Source of the DNA: Dendrocalamus latiflorus
Taxonomy: Eukaryota; Streptophyta; Magnoliopsida; Poales; Poaceae
DNA: 64,000 nucleotides
NCBI GenBank assembly: GCA_017311315.1
Contig: CM029660.1
Location: 17,663,430 to 17,727,429, forward strand
Direction: 5' to 3'
Shown: positions 35,293-47,344 of the stretch, piece after piece
Layout of the letters: each line of letters opens with the position of its first letter
Position numbering within the stretch: the stretch's first letter is position 1
The notes under the pieces: model-generated
Database searches by the model: none
What the model was told of the DNA's origin: nothing
What the model saw: the letters and a program-made list of their open reading frames with translations, nothing else
Translations under genes and position numbers: made by a program

Positions 35293-36796
35293 TGATACGG
35301 ACCAACTAGTAAACTAGTTGATGTGTAGGAGTGGCCCGATCTTCACAGTATAAATAGTGGTGCTTTCCCCTCTTGTTCCTTGCAGCTAGAGCTTCGGGTA
35401 GTCTTCTTCTCCCTTGTGACCAGCAAAGAGGTAGCTCGGGTTTCGATTCCCCCTTGTCTCCTTGTGGTTGTAGATGATCAATGGCAGCAATTGGCTTCTC
35501 TCTTGCGGGTTGCATGAATTAAGGGTTTTGGGTAAACCCTAATTCTCCTTCTTCTCCTTCGCCTATGGCAGTAGCAATCACCTCCATTCTTACGATAGCA
35601 AGAGGAAATTATAGTTTTGACAACACATTTTCTCCTTGCTTTAGCAACATAAGAACTTGAGTAGCAATGGAAGATCAATGGCTGGAATTGCACTAGTAAT
35701 GCAAGGCGCACAACCAAAAGCAATCAACTAAAACTCTCCAAACCATGAGCAGCAAAAGGGATCATGAATTGAAAGAGTAGAATCGTGTAAATTCCATGGG
35801 CAATATCAAGAACAAGGTGTTTTTGCCCTACACCAACTTTAGCAAATTCTAATTGGGAAAACCTTAACACAATGGTGCCACAAACCATCCATGGCTTTTT
35901 TTATTTTTCTTCTCAAACAATCTAATCTCAGGTACATGGGGTATTCCTCTTGGCCTTATTAGTGCCATGGGCATGGCCGACCACACTCATGTATGTCAAA
36001 AAGACTAAGCTTAACTCTATCTCTAAGTCATGCAGCCTCCTCTTTGAATTCTCTAGATATCATGACACAAAAGAAATACAAATTGGCTCAAAGCAAGAAT
36101 TAGACTCTGACTCATCTAAAATTGATAAACAACTTAGCAAGGAACCTATTTCGTGGGTTGAGTCAGATCCAAATTGACCCCACGAGGATTCTTGGCTTCT
36201 CCTCATGGATTGGCTCACATTTCTGGCTCTCTTCTTGGCTCACCTGTCACCGTTCCCTTCCAAGCTCAACGGCTCCCCTTCTAGCTCCATACAGCAAAAC
36301 TCCACACGTGAATTCTTTTGTTTGGCAGATTCCTTGGCTATGCATGGCAAATCAATTGAGGTCCTTTCCCACTTGTGGCTCCACTCTTTTTTGATGCTCG
36401 AGAAATAGCCCTTTTGGCTTGGCTTGTACATGGCTTGGCTTGTTTTATTCATGGCTCTTCCTTTTCTATCAAGAAATAAGGCACCCTTAGCTTCTCATAG
36501 TCAACACACATACCAAGCTCCCATGCGGCCTCCCTTTTCATGTGCTCTTGCCTCCTATGCATTCTTCTCTTATGCGGCCATGCTCTCATGCGCCCCAGCC
36601 CCATGTCCCCTAAATCATGTGTCGCTCGAGCCCCATGCGCCCCAACATTCTCCTTTGGCCGGCCTCCGTCTCCTCCCTCTTAGGCAATGCTTGTGTCTCC
36701 TTTTCATTGCTCAAAACAACACCACAGTGCTTCTTGGCTTCAGATTGCAATGGTCTAGGACAAATCAAAGTAGCAATTGCACTCTTGGTCACATCA
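35293..36796 (-). repeat. 5' LTR of the minus-strand gypsy element
   Basis: 1504 bp. In element orientation it runs from TGATGTGACCAAGAG to GGTCCGTATCA. A TATA-like CACTATTTATACTG (minus strand) is near 35350. Like the CRM LTRs it begins TGATG and opens with a reading frame (VTKSAIATLICPRPLQ), so the pol tail probably entered the LTR in this family also. Confidence 0.8.
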
Positions 36797-37174
36797 TTTT
36801 CCAAATCTTTTCCAAAAGGATAAGGCAAAGCTCTTTACTTCAATAGCTATGAGAATCTATGAAGATAAGAGAGCAATCACCCACAAGAAAAAATCAATAA
36901 AAAATAAGCGAAAAGAGGCTTAAGCCACCTAGCCGTTTAGACTGCCAACTAGGGGTGGATCTGACCGGTCTATGCTGGTCTAATCGCAACAAAGCTGTTC
37001 TGACCACAACAAGGGTGTTTTGACTGCTCCCTTTAGACATAACAAGTTTTTGATACTATTTCAAATCTAAGAATCAACAAAACTTTTGAACCATAGATCC
37101 ATAAGACCTAAAACTTAGTATGCACCTTTTCTAAGATATCAGGAATCTATTACATGCTAGGTCATGAAGATCAA
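36797..37174 (-). repeat. Copia-type LTR remnant, left piece
   Basis: It contains degenerate GGTCTGACCG-type motifs (36965-37030). Its right edge, ATCAA at 37170-37174, is duplicated at 50522-50526, where the same remnant resumes. No coding sequence is seen. Confidence 0.5.
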
Positions 37175-40109
37175 TGTAACATCCCAAATAGGGAATTACT
37201 GTAATTGCGAAAATTGTAAAATCTTTTAATCGTTTTCTTGGGTATTTCAAAAATCTTTGGCGTTACGTGAATCTCTCAAATTAGATTTTCTTGCCAAAAG
37301 CCCAATTAATAAAAATCCAAACCTTAGAATCAAGATATAAAAATTCATAAAAAATTGGAAGATCCAAATTTACCCGGGAGCCTTAATTACAAATTTAAAT
37401 TGAAATCCAGATCTTCAAAAACCAAGGATAGAAATTAAAACCAATATAAAATCCTTCCATCCAATTTTTGTATCCGGGATTTCAAATTTGGAAAATAATA
37501 ATAATAAATAATAATAAAATTTACTTCTGCACCCCTGCAAATATCAACATTTAATGGATGTATTCCAAATTCAGAAATATCTTAAAATCCCTCAATTGGG
37601 CCGGCCCATTCTCTTCTTTTTTCCCCGGTCGTTTTTCTTCTCTTTTTCTGGCCCGACCAGCCGCTTCCCCTCTTCTGGCCGCTGGCCCAACCGACCGCAG
37701 CTGGCTTCTTCATCCGTCCTTCATCCTCCTCCTCCTCTTCCATGGCGCCGAGCCGGCCCGGCCCCGTACGCACGCCCACCAGCTGCAGTCGCCTCGGCCT
37801 CATCTCCGTACGCTCATTCACTGCCCTAACGCCGGCCTAGCCTCGCCCCGTCTCCCCAAGCACGGTCGCGTGTCGCCTCCCCATTGTTCCCGCCGTGAAC
37901 AAACCAGCGTCGCCCCCGGTTTCTCCTCCATCGCATTGAAGGCGCATTGAAGCTCAATCACTCCCCTTCTTCGCCTATTAGAGGCACCAGGCTCGCCTCA
38001 TTCCATTGCTCCTCCCCCTCCCTCAAATCGAGCTCAGCTTGAGCTCCCTCTGCATGCGCCACCGGTCACTTCCTCGTCTCGGCCGCCTCCAGCGAATGTT
38101 CCGCAAGCCAATCGTGTCACGGTGTGCGCCTAAGCGTCCACAGCCTCCCCTCGCCATTAATCGGAGAGTCATCGCCCGAGCACGCCGCGCTTGCGTCTTC
38201 TCCGCCTCCGGCTGGTCATCACCGTTTTCATCGCCGCTTCCCCCTCGATCGACCTCGGGTCAATTCCACGTGGCGGGAGTTGCCCCTCGACGCCCCGAGG
38301 CCTTCCCCACCGTCGGCCGACTCCCTCCGCCGCCCAAGCCTTCCCGCCACGGGAGCCCCCCTGCGCCGCCGCTTGCGCTCGTCGCCCGCGCATGTCGGCC
38401 TGTCTCTGGCCAGCCCGGCCGCTCAGGTGAGCCCCCGGTACGTCACTAATGCCCATGTTCACCTCTCTTTCTTTCCCCTTCCTCTCCGGCCACTCGGCGC
38501 CCAACCGGCTGTCCTCCGCCGTCCGCATCCCCCTGCTGTTGGCACGCCTTGGCGTCACCTCGGCCGAAGTTGCCGCCTCCACGAGCTCCTTTGTCGCCGG
38601 GGCACCCCATTTTCCCGGTCGCCGCCACCTCCCCAGCCATTCCCCGCCGGCGTCACCGCTGCCATGCTCGGAGTTTTCTCCCTCCCCTGTTTCTGCTGTT
38701 GCTGCCCCCTGCTCTATACTCAGCTCAGCCGACAGCTTCTTTCTTGTCTCCCTCTCTTATGTCAAGTGGGCCTAAACTGGAGGATGTGCAAAATAGTTCC
38801 ACCCTTTGTAGCTGAAAGAATCGATTCTTGTGTGTAAATGTGCATGCATACAAAAAAGGAATTAAATATGTGAAACTAAATGAAAGAATATCTTTTTTGA
38901 CTCCAAGGCACTAGAAGTTAATCCTAAAAAAATTTGAAGTTGCATGTTGAAGCCTTATAAAGATAGTTTTAACGCTTCCAAACTCTATTCAGGAAACCCG
39001 AATAATAACTTTAATCGTATCAAAAACTCGAGCGGTTTAGATACTATCTTTCATCCGCCCATCTAAATATATTTATGCAAACTAAGTTAATCAATTTAGC
39101 GAGATTTTGCCACATAAAATATTAACCATGAATCGCTAATTCAATAAAAGGCAGACCGCTAATAATGAATTAGTTACTCAATAAAATAGTCACCCTAGTC
39201 CCTAATAATAGTTGGTTAGATGATTAACTCCATACCTTAAGCAGGTTGTTGAATTAATGATTCATTAAGTTGGCTACTGTAATCTCAGATAAATTATGCC
39301 ACATAAAATATCAAAGTTACACCACGTATTTAATTTTACTCACCTTATGTAAAGCTTCCGCATCCTAAAATCATAAAATCATGTTTCTCTTTACTACCAT
39401 CGATACCCTCTTTTATCTATCCTTAAGTCCTGTCCAACTCACGGAACTTCCCTGATAAATATAAATCAATAGAAGGAAAGTTATCAAGTAACAGATCGAA
39501 CCTCACCTTTCCCTAATCGGCCTTGTATTGCCACTACCTTTTTCCCATAGTAGATAAATGCCTGAAGATAATTATTCATTTTGATCCTCGTTATCCTAAA
39601 AACTTTCCCTCACGGTAAAGCTATTCAAACAACCCGTTCTTCTGCTTAAATCCAGCTACCGCGGTGTTCACAACACGCTAATTTGAATTCTCTTTCTAAA
39701 CCCAAATCGTGATAAATTTGCAATCAAAATTTAATTGGACATTTATAGTGTTTAGATTTATTTGGTCTTTCTTTTCTTCGCTGCGTATTAGAAATTGAAG
39801 ACTCGACGAGGCGACGGATTCGAACTGTAAGACTGGGTAAAAGCGAGGACCAGTAATTTAAAGTCACTGACCGAGCAGACTTTGAATTAAAGCAATCAAG
39901 GCCGTGGTAAAACAAGCAAGGCAAGTCATCACTTTGATCATATTGATCCCACATTTTATGCAAATTTATGTTCCTTTAAATTATCAACTTGCATGCCTAA
40001 TTTATTATGCAAATGTATGTCAAAACTTAAGGTAGCTACATGCCTACTTGGTAGTGTATTAAATTTAATATACCATTCCACTACTAGATTTTCGGCCTAA
40101 TGCCACGAA

Positions 40110-40565
40110 AGAAATTGCAACGCCACCAATTTGGTTGTAATAAGTAGGATTTATTGCAACGTTTTTCCAAAACGGTGGCAATAGGTGGACGTTATTGCCA
40201 CTATTATATTGCATTGCGATATTCGTGAATGTCGTTGCAATAGGTAGGTGTTATCGCAACCATTTTGAAAAAGTGTTGCAATAGGTTGGATATATTGCCA
40301 CGACACTATTCTGTTGCGTTAGTGTTGATTTTCGTTGCAATTATTTGCTCCTATTGCAACCATATATAATTTCGTTGCTATTGGGTGATACTATTGCCAC
40401 GATGTTTTTTCGTTGGGATAATCTTCAACGGCGTTGCAGTAGGTAGTTGCGTATTGCAACGAAAAACTAAATCGATGCAATAACATATTTATATTGCCAC
40501 GTGTAAATTTTGTTGCTATAGAGTAGTGTGTTTCGTTGCAATATGGTATTCTATTGCAACTCTTT
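40110..40565. repeat. CACTA subterminal repeats, left
   Basis: Multiple copies of TTGCAACG and GTTGCAATAGG in both orientations, spaced 20-50 bases. They correspond to the set at 46640-47160. Confidence 0.85.
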
Positions 40566-40789
40566 TGATTCATGGGCTTTTGTTTAGCTATCCAGTCATA
40601 ATGGTTCAGCTGACCATTGCAAAAGCGGTACAATAGCTTTGTGGGCATAGGGAGCTTGAAACCAAGATCATCCTCTGCTGATTTTATCTGAGCTTCGGAA
40701 ACACCTTTACTAAGTTTTGAGTGCTTCAGGAAAGTTTTCAGACAACCAGCTTTTCAACGAACTCCAGAAATTTAATTGTTGGTCAGGTC

Positions 40790-40891
40790 CAGGGGCGGAT
40801 CTACAGTAATTCATGGGTATTCAGCTGAATACCCAACATTTTTTGCAAAAAATCTGCTATATATTAGGTATAGTATATATATATATATGAC
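40790..40891. repeat. CAGGGGCGGATCTA repeat edge
   Basis: CAGGGGCGGATCTA begins a small dispersed-repeat piece that also contains GGGTATTCAGCTGAATACCC, a 20-base perfect palindrome. An inverted counterpart TGGATCCGCCACCA occurs at 45909-45922. They may be the two ends of one nested element or two separate relics. Confidence 0.4.
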
Positions 40892-43744
40892 TGTAACACC
40901 CTGATCGTCGATACGGCGTAAGATTTTAAAGCAATCGCGGAATCGCCGGTTTTTCGGTAAATCGCGGGAAGGGAAAAATAAAAATTGTGGAATATTGTAA
41001 AATGAATAAAATAAATTAAAACCTCTGAGTGGGCTGCCTGGGGAGTGGGCCGACCGCCTTGGGCCGGAGGCCCAAGGGGTGGCCGCACCTCCCCTCCCCC
41101 TCCCCAAAAACCCTAGCCCTTTTTCTCCCCCCTCTCCCATCCCTTTGCAGCCGCCGCCCCCCTTCCTCCACCCCCTGGGCGCAGCCCTCTTCCCACTCCA
41201 TCACCCCCCACAAGTGCTGCTGCCATTGGAGCCAAGGAGAGGAAGGAGAAGGAGAAGAAGGAAGGAGAAGGAAGGAGAAGAAGAAGAGGAGGAAAAAAAG
41301 GGGTGATTCTTCATCTAGGTAATTTTTCCTCATCCCAAACCCACTGTTTTTTAGATTAATTAGGGTTCTTGGCACGGATTTTGAAGGTAGTTAATAGATT
41401 AATTGCCCGATTAGAGATTAGTTGCTGTCTGCCTGTAGATTGATTCGCGCAGCGCGTCTGTTCGCGAGGTTTTGACCTAGTAAACGAATTTTCCTGCGGA
41501 CGCTCCCAAAAGGAAAGTTGTAGAGGACTTCCAGACGCATCTCCTATATTTGTTTCGGAATTTTCTGCCATGGGATCTGGGAGTTACAGGGTCGGGAATA
41601 CTCTGTTCGTCAGGCGAGCAGATTGGTACAGACCGACGGTAATCTGTGAATTTGAGGTAGTAAAAGATTTTTATGGTCATGTCTGTAATTGAGAAAGTTG
41701 TAGATAATTTAGATATCTAGCTTCTCTATAAAATTAAGAATTCTTAGACCCCTGTACTGTTTCTGGGACGCAATTGTATACCGCTATCCAATCTGCCAGA
41801 ACAGAGTTCTTCCTCTGTTTTGGGCATTAAATTACACCTAGCTGTGATCAAAATAAAATATGTGTTCTACATGAAAAATGTAGGTTTTTAAGTGATGAAT
41901 CCAGAGAGGTATCGTTTGCTGTATTTGGATCAATATTTTTTAAAGTTACAAAAATGTTAAGCAGCGCTGCTGCAGAGGGTAATTTGCTGAAGTGTTGAGC
42001 GGAGAGGAGTTAGTGCGGGTTCGGGGTTCTAGCGACGTCTTTAATTATTTATGTCGTGTTTGTATGCTGTGGCTTTGTGCTGAGAGATGCCTTTTGGACA
42101 GGTGGTCTTGTCCCTGAGCGCTCTTGATTTTACTTCGCTTCGTCGGATTGAGGCAAGTAAACGTAGCGGTGGTTGCTACTGTTTAACTTGTTATTCCTTC
42201 TACTTTCAGTTTACATTATTATTATAATTTGATACATTATGTCATGATTGCACGAAATCTTAATTGTGGAGATGGTAACAAGTATAATGATGGTTTAAAT
42301 TTTGTAGCATGGATTGTCGATGTTGGTTGGTGTTTGATCCATGTTATGAAAATTTGTGGTCTTGATGATGTTAATGATATGTTGATATTGTTTATGGTCG
42401 ATTACAAGTGAAAGAGTTCATGAGAATTTCTGAAGCATAGATGTTGTGAATGCACGTTTTATTTGTTAAAACATTCACATTTGTGCATCATGTTGATTTA
42501 TTGAAGTCTTGGTCACGAGATGACCAAGCGTCGAGGTCCCCGTCATGTTGATAACGTGACGGGCTAAAGGTCCCCATACTTGAGGAGTATGGGCAATTGG
42601 TCCCTGTACCAGATGGTACAAGCATGGGTGTGCATCGACGGATGCACACTTTGCATTACCGGTAAAATGCAGAAGAGAAAGAGATTTTTTGACCATCTTG
42701 CATAGCATGAAAGCATTCATATGCATTGCATTGTGGAAAGATTCATTTGCATGCATATGCAATATGTTGTGGTGAAGTTATTTGGTGGAATATTCAACTT
42801 CATAGTTGCAATGTGGAATTGGCTCATGTGAGCTAACTGTGGTATAAGGATTGTGGTTGTGGTCGTGGAATGCGATTCCTTCCTTGTGTATGGTAAGGGT
42901 TGTGATGGTGGCATGGGATTCTTTTCTCTTGTAGTAATTGATGATATCAATTGTGGATGTGGGAAATAATAAGGTATTGAAGTAAGATATACATATGTTT
43001 TATTGCTTTTGGTAGTGGTAGTGGTCGAGGATTTAAAGTGGTCAAACAAGATTTATTTGTTAACGCTTTACCGTCATTGATGGTGATTTGAGGTTGAGGA
43101 TATAAACATTGTTATTTGTGGAAGATTAAATGTTGATGATTAATCTATGGTGGATTGTAGAAGAATAAATGTTCTCTCTTGCATCTAATCGTGGATAAAA
43201 TGATTGCATGCGTATGCCAATTAAATCTGAAATTGAAGAGGTATGAATACGGAAGTTGTGGTGGTTTAATAATTGTAGACATAAATTGTGGTTGTAGTTG
43301 TATGGAATTATAACTGATGATGTATAATTGTTTGTAGTTTGAATAGCCTGTTAAACAATTTGCTTGCTGAGATTTTATCTCACCCTTGTTTCCCCTTCCT
43401 ACAGGTGGACTTTGAGCATGCATGGGAAGGGTAGAACGGCACCACACTGATGCACGTGAATCATATTTTTATGCTGTAATAAAGTTGAAAGGATTCTAGA
43501 CCTTGCATAGCTTTGTTGACATTATCTTAATAATGTTAAATTTGTGAACTATGTTTTAGATTAAAATGTTGGAGGATGTTTTAAATAGTGAATTTGCTAT
43601 CACTATCCTGTTATTCCTTAGTTGTTTATGCTTCCGCTTATACTATCTTGTTTAGTAATTGTTGCCAGTTTATTTTATCTTGTAAATTGGCTAGTTGTGG
43701 AGTAGAGTAGCATTCCAGGGTAATGTGGATCCTGGGGTGTTACA
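40892..43744. repeat. Solo LTR, TGTAACACCC family, copy 2
   Basis: 2853 bp, TGTAACACCC...GGGTGTTACA, with an exact five-base duplication ATGAC (40887-40891 and 43745-43749). The TG...CA ends and five-base duplication indicate an LTR, although the ten-base inverted ends could suggest a DNA transposon. No coding region is seen. It shares most of its sequence with 32823-35049 and has an extra segment of about 650 bases that contains a row of hairpins (42508-42670). Confidence 0.88.
42508..42670. repeat. Row of six short hairpins in the solo LTR
   Basis: Successive inverted repeats: 42508-42528 (stem CTTGGTCA, 8 bp), 42539-42563 (CCCGTCA, extendable to 11 bp with one mismatch), 42573-42593 (CCCATACT, 8 bp), 42605-42620 (TGTACC, 6 bp), 42628-42649 (GTGTGCATC, 9 bp) and 42653-42670 (GCATT outer, ACCGGT inner). 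Each stem has a different sequence and a loop of 3-7 bases. The sister LTR has a shorter, different set at 34380-34416. Confidence 0.85.
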
Positions 43745-44099
43745 ATGACATGCGTCATATTTACATACTTTTACCTATCATTTTGCCCCATTATTTTTCG
43801 CATTTTAGGACTATTTATCATCATTTACACATTTTTCCATATTTAATTGCTTGAAATGGACCATTTTACATTTTTTGTACCTTTCCGCAGACCGGCGCAA
43901 TCTAGGCGCATAAACGACAAATCTGGACTGCTCCGTACAGTTGTACACGTCGTCATGAACGCGTGGGATCAAACCGCGCTGAAAACGGAGCTCCGGAGGG
44001 GCCAAAACAGAAGAAATTACATTCGGGAGGGACTTGTTTGCAAACCCTAGAAATATTTGAGGGCTAAATCGAAAAAAGGCAAAAAAAAACCCCCAAACC

Positions 44100-44760
44100 C
44101 TTAACAGCCGCCGCCACCTGCGGGAATCCCTTGAGCCCGGTTTGCTTCTCCCCTTGGCCTCCCTTTTGCTCCCCCTCCCTTCTCCTCCAAGTCCGGCCGC
44201 CGGCGAGCGCCGGGCCGTAGCTCGCCGTGCGCTACCTCTCTCCGCCCGCTCCCCTTCTTCATCCGCCGCTCTTCCTTCTTCTACCGCGCCTCCCCTTCTC
44301 CACCTTCTCCGCATCATCACCACCACCGGCCGCCGCTTATCTCCCCCGCGCTTCCTCCATTCTCCTTCTTCTCCGGTCGCCGCTCTCTACTCTGGGCATC
44401 TTCCCGCTCCTCTCCGGCGCGCCACTCCTCTCCGCCGCCCTTCCTCTCCTCTTCTACATCTCCTTCCTCTCTCTATTTCCCCCGTCCTCCACCAGATCCA
44501 CCAGCCCTCCTACTCCCTTCCTCCTTCTGCATTGTGCGCCGCCGAGCTTTCCTCCCTTCGCCGCTTCAGATCCGGCGTGCACCTCTTCGCCGCTCCCCGA
44601 CGGTCACCCACTACGCCGCCCCTGCTACTCCACGGCACGGCCGACCTCTCCACCGACAGCGCCGCCGCCGTCCACCATTTCATCGGCATCATCTTCGACG
44701 TCACCACCTCGTCGGCCTCCCGTCTGCCTCAACTCCCCTCGGTTCATGATCCAATACTTC
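44100..44760 (+). other. GC-rich gene-like block inside the CACTA element
   Basis: It is preceded by an AAACCCTAG...-rich stretch and looks like the 5' leader and first exon of a grass gene: strong C bias on the plus strand and two long overlapping frames (44142-44801 and 44227-44853). Neither translation is recognisable, both being low-complexity S/P/A-rich. From 44760 the sequence turns abruptly AT-rich, like an intron. It could be captured host DNA or the promoter region of another LTR. Confidence 0.35.
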
Positions 44761-45219
44761 TTCTTTTCTCTAATTGCTATTCTCAATTACTGTGCTACTG
44801 AACTACAATTAGTGCTTGTTAATGTCTATTGTCCAGTGGATGTTTACCTTTAATATGTGATCTGTGTGATGGTGAATTATGCATTGTGGATGCTAGGGCA
44901 GCAATGTGATTTGTGTTCTGGTTGTTTGATATATGGATTTGTGGACTTGTGTTCAATGATTGTGTGAACTGTGATGTATGGGATTAGTGAGTATGTTATT
45001 GTGCTCTGTTTGTTATCGAAATTATGCTCTGTTAATTGTTTCCAGTTTTCTCAATGTTCATGTTGCAGTAGTTTAATTCTAGAATTTGTGTTTATATGTT
45101 ATCTACTATGGTGCCGTGATCTTGTGTTAGTCATTTAATTGTTATCTGCGATCATTGTTAGTACTTGCAAATTTTAATCCATTTAATTTCAGTACTTATT
45201 TTTCTGTTTGACTGAACAG

Positions 45220-45279
45220 TTTAGCATTGATGCACTACTGGAGAAGCTGAAGGAATGATGACAAGCTGGGGAGCCAAAG
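45220..45279 (+). other. Exon-like piece inside the CACTA element
   Basis: A 60-base stretch lies between AACAG and GTATGC, a plausible 3' and 5' splice site pair, and reads FSIDALLEKLKE before two stops. A second candidate starts after TTCAG at 46398. These may be remains of a captured gene. No family can be named. Confidence 0.25.
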
Positions 45280-46639
45280 GTATGCTTGATTTCATGTTAG
45301 TACCCATTCTTAGTTTCATCAGCATGTACCTACTGCTCGTATGCACAAGGAACATCTGTGGATGAGAAACATCATCGGAACATTTAATAGGTGCAAGAAG
45401 ACATTTTCAGCAATCAACTACTTATTTCTTTTTCCAGTGTTGGGGGGTTAAGATGATGAATTAGCTTTTTATGTGTTTTGATGATTAATTTGCTTAGGCT
45501 GAACTTATACAAGCTCTTAATTCAAACAAGCTGTAGCATTTGACCTGGTTCAAGCTGTAATCATGCCTTTTTTTGGTTCAATTTTCTGCATCAGTTTACT
45601 ACTGCTGACAATTGATGTTAGTAAACAAGTTTTGGCAGAAGTGTAGGGTGTAGGACACATCTGTAAAGTGTAAACATAGGTAGTAAATTTGTGATATGAG
45701 CTACCAAGGAATTCTAACAAAATCCAGACATTGAAGGAGACAGAACATGATTGATATATCTACTATAAAAGAGATATCAACACTAGCTGCGAGCAAATCT
45801 CCTAGAGCCTTTTGCAGATGTACTAGGGCTAGAGGTTCAGAAAACAGCATAGGCTCAATGAATTACGTGAATTTTTTTTGTAACTTCGAATACACATTCC
45901 GAAATTCCTGGATCCGCCACCACAGCATAAAAATCACAGCTGATCAGGCTGAAAGTATCCTTTGGCATGTGGATTAGTTGGAATGACTATTCTGGCTGAT
46001 GGTTTAATTGTTTGGCCATGCTATATGGTATGCTCTGAATGACAAATTCTCTATACAAATGTTTCTTGTTAGTGCACTTCACATTATTTTTTTTTGTACA
46101 GGTAAAATAATCTTGTGGCTATAACTGTACTCTACCTTTTACTGCATATATATACCTCTACATATTGCTGAGGATACATGTTCTTGATTTTTTGGTTGGG
46201 TTATTCATCATCTACCTTACTGGTGGTTCTTGAGCTCTACATATTTTGACAATCATGTCTATATCTCTAAACAGTTGCATTGATGCAGTAATGAACATAT
46301 GTATTCATGTTATAAAAATTTATTCCATTTACAATGTGTTACTGTCGTGATGAGCTGAACAACTGATGCATATGCCATTTTGAATGATTTTATTCAGGAG
46401 GAAGGAACAAATTGAGTGCAGTGCTCAAGCCATGGGAAGCTAAGGTCAATTCAAGCTATTCAGCGAGGTCAAGCCAAGTTTCAATGCAGTGATAGCTAGG
46501 GATATTTTAGTGATGCTTGTAATACAACTTCAAATTATTGTCACAAATAAAGTTGGTTTCATTTCAGATATGTGTAGCAACAAATTCTATTTTGATATAA
46601 TGATTTTACTACATCGGTTGATTCCTGTTGTGACAAACA

Positions 46640-47160
46640 TTAATGGCGTTGCAATAATTCTTGTTGCTAGTAAAGCAATACGTTGTAATATACACTATTC
46701 CCTTCAACTTTTGGCATGGCAATATATGCTATAGCAACGAAAAAACAGCGTACCAAAAAAGTCTATAGCAACAAAAGAACAAGCGTGGCATTAGAAGCTA
46801 TGGCAACGAAAATAGCAAGCGTGGCAATAGAGGCTGTTGCAACCAAAGTATGTGCGTGGCAATTGAATCTATTACCACGAATTCTTTGCGTGGCAATATC
46901 ACTATGTCCTATTACCATGAATTTTTTACGTGGCAATAGTTGTTTTTGCCACGCAATACATTGTTGCATAAACTATGTATTGCAATGCTTTATTGCGTTG
47001 CAATAGGTAAACGTTATTGCAATGAACCGAAATATCATGGCCCAAACTTTAGACCACGCAACTTCTTGCCACGCCTCCCAACGAAAAGTTAGCGTTGCAA
47101 CAGGTGCTATTGCAACCATTTTGGGCCTATTGCAACGTTTCGGCGCCGTTGCAATTGGCC
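46640..47160. repeat. CACTA subterminal repeats, right
   Basis: At least a dozen variants of GCAACGAAA, GTGGCAATA and GTTGCAATAGG in mixed orientation, mirroring those at the left end. Confidence 0.85.
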
Positions 47161-47344
47161 CAAAAATTAGTAGTGTTCCTTGACACTTGAATCACTTAAT
47201 CCTTGTCACCATAGATATGATCGATAATCTTTACTAGCTATAGATTACATTAAGAGGCTATGCTAGTCCGGTCAAGTCCAGGGCACTTGTTGCCTTGATC
47301 ATCAATCTTCGAAAACATAAAAACTTGGTTTGGGACAGTCATGG

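Larger units (their letters stand above)
30485..36796 (-). mobile_element. Minus-strand Ty3/gypsy element with gag and protease only
   Basis: Two direct LTR copies (30485-31383 and 35293-36796) flank a gag with zinc-knuckle remnant and a protease fragment on the minus strand, with a primer-binding site next to the right-hand LTR. Reverse transcriptase, RNase H and integrase are absent. The left LTR has lost about its last 450 bases. LTR divergence is above 10% by eye, so this is older than the other complete elements. A 2.2-kb solo LTR (32823-35049) interrupts gag. Confidence 0.78.
40079..47175. mobile_element. CACTA-type DNA transposon, non-autonomous
   Basis: The ends are CACTACTAGATTTTCGGCC and GGCCCAAAAATTAGTAGTG, good inverted repeats starting with CACTA, and the three-base duplication TTC (40076-40078 and 47176-47178) is exact. 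Many subterminal repeats of GTTGCAATAGG and ATTGCAACG type occupy 40110-40565 and 46640-47160, as expected for transposase binding in this superfamily. No transposase is seen. Without the nested solo LTR it is about 4.24 kb. The interior holds a GC-rich gene-like block and exon-like pieces. Orientation cannot be set. Confidence 0.9.

Noticed and set aside
37558..38837. Several overlapping long open frames (plus 37558-37950, 38006-38449, 38124-38837; minus 38169-38582)
   Set aside because: They lie in the GC-rich part of a solo LTR, overlap on both strands and show only low-complexity P/S/R-rich translations. This is the expected effect of high GC.
40790..45922. CAGGGGCGGATCTA and its inverted counterpart as ends of one hAT-like element
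   Set aside because: No eight-base duplication was found at the two ends, so they may be separate relics. Only the left edge is listed.
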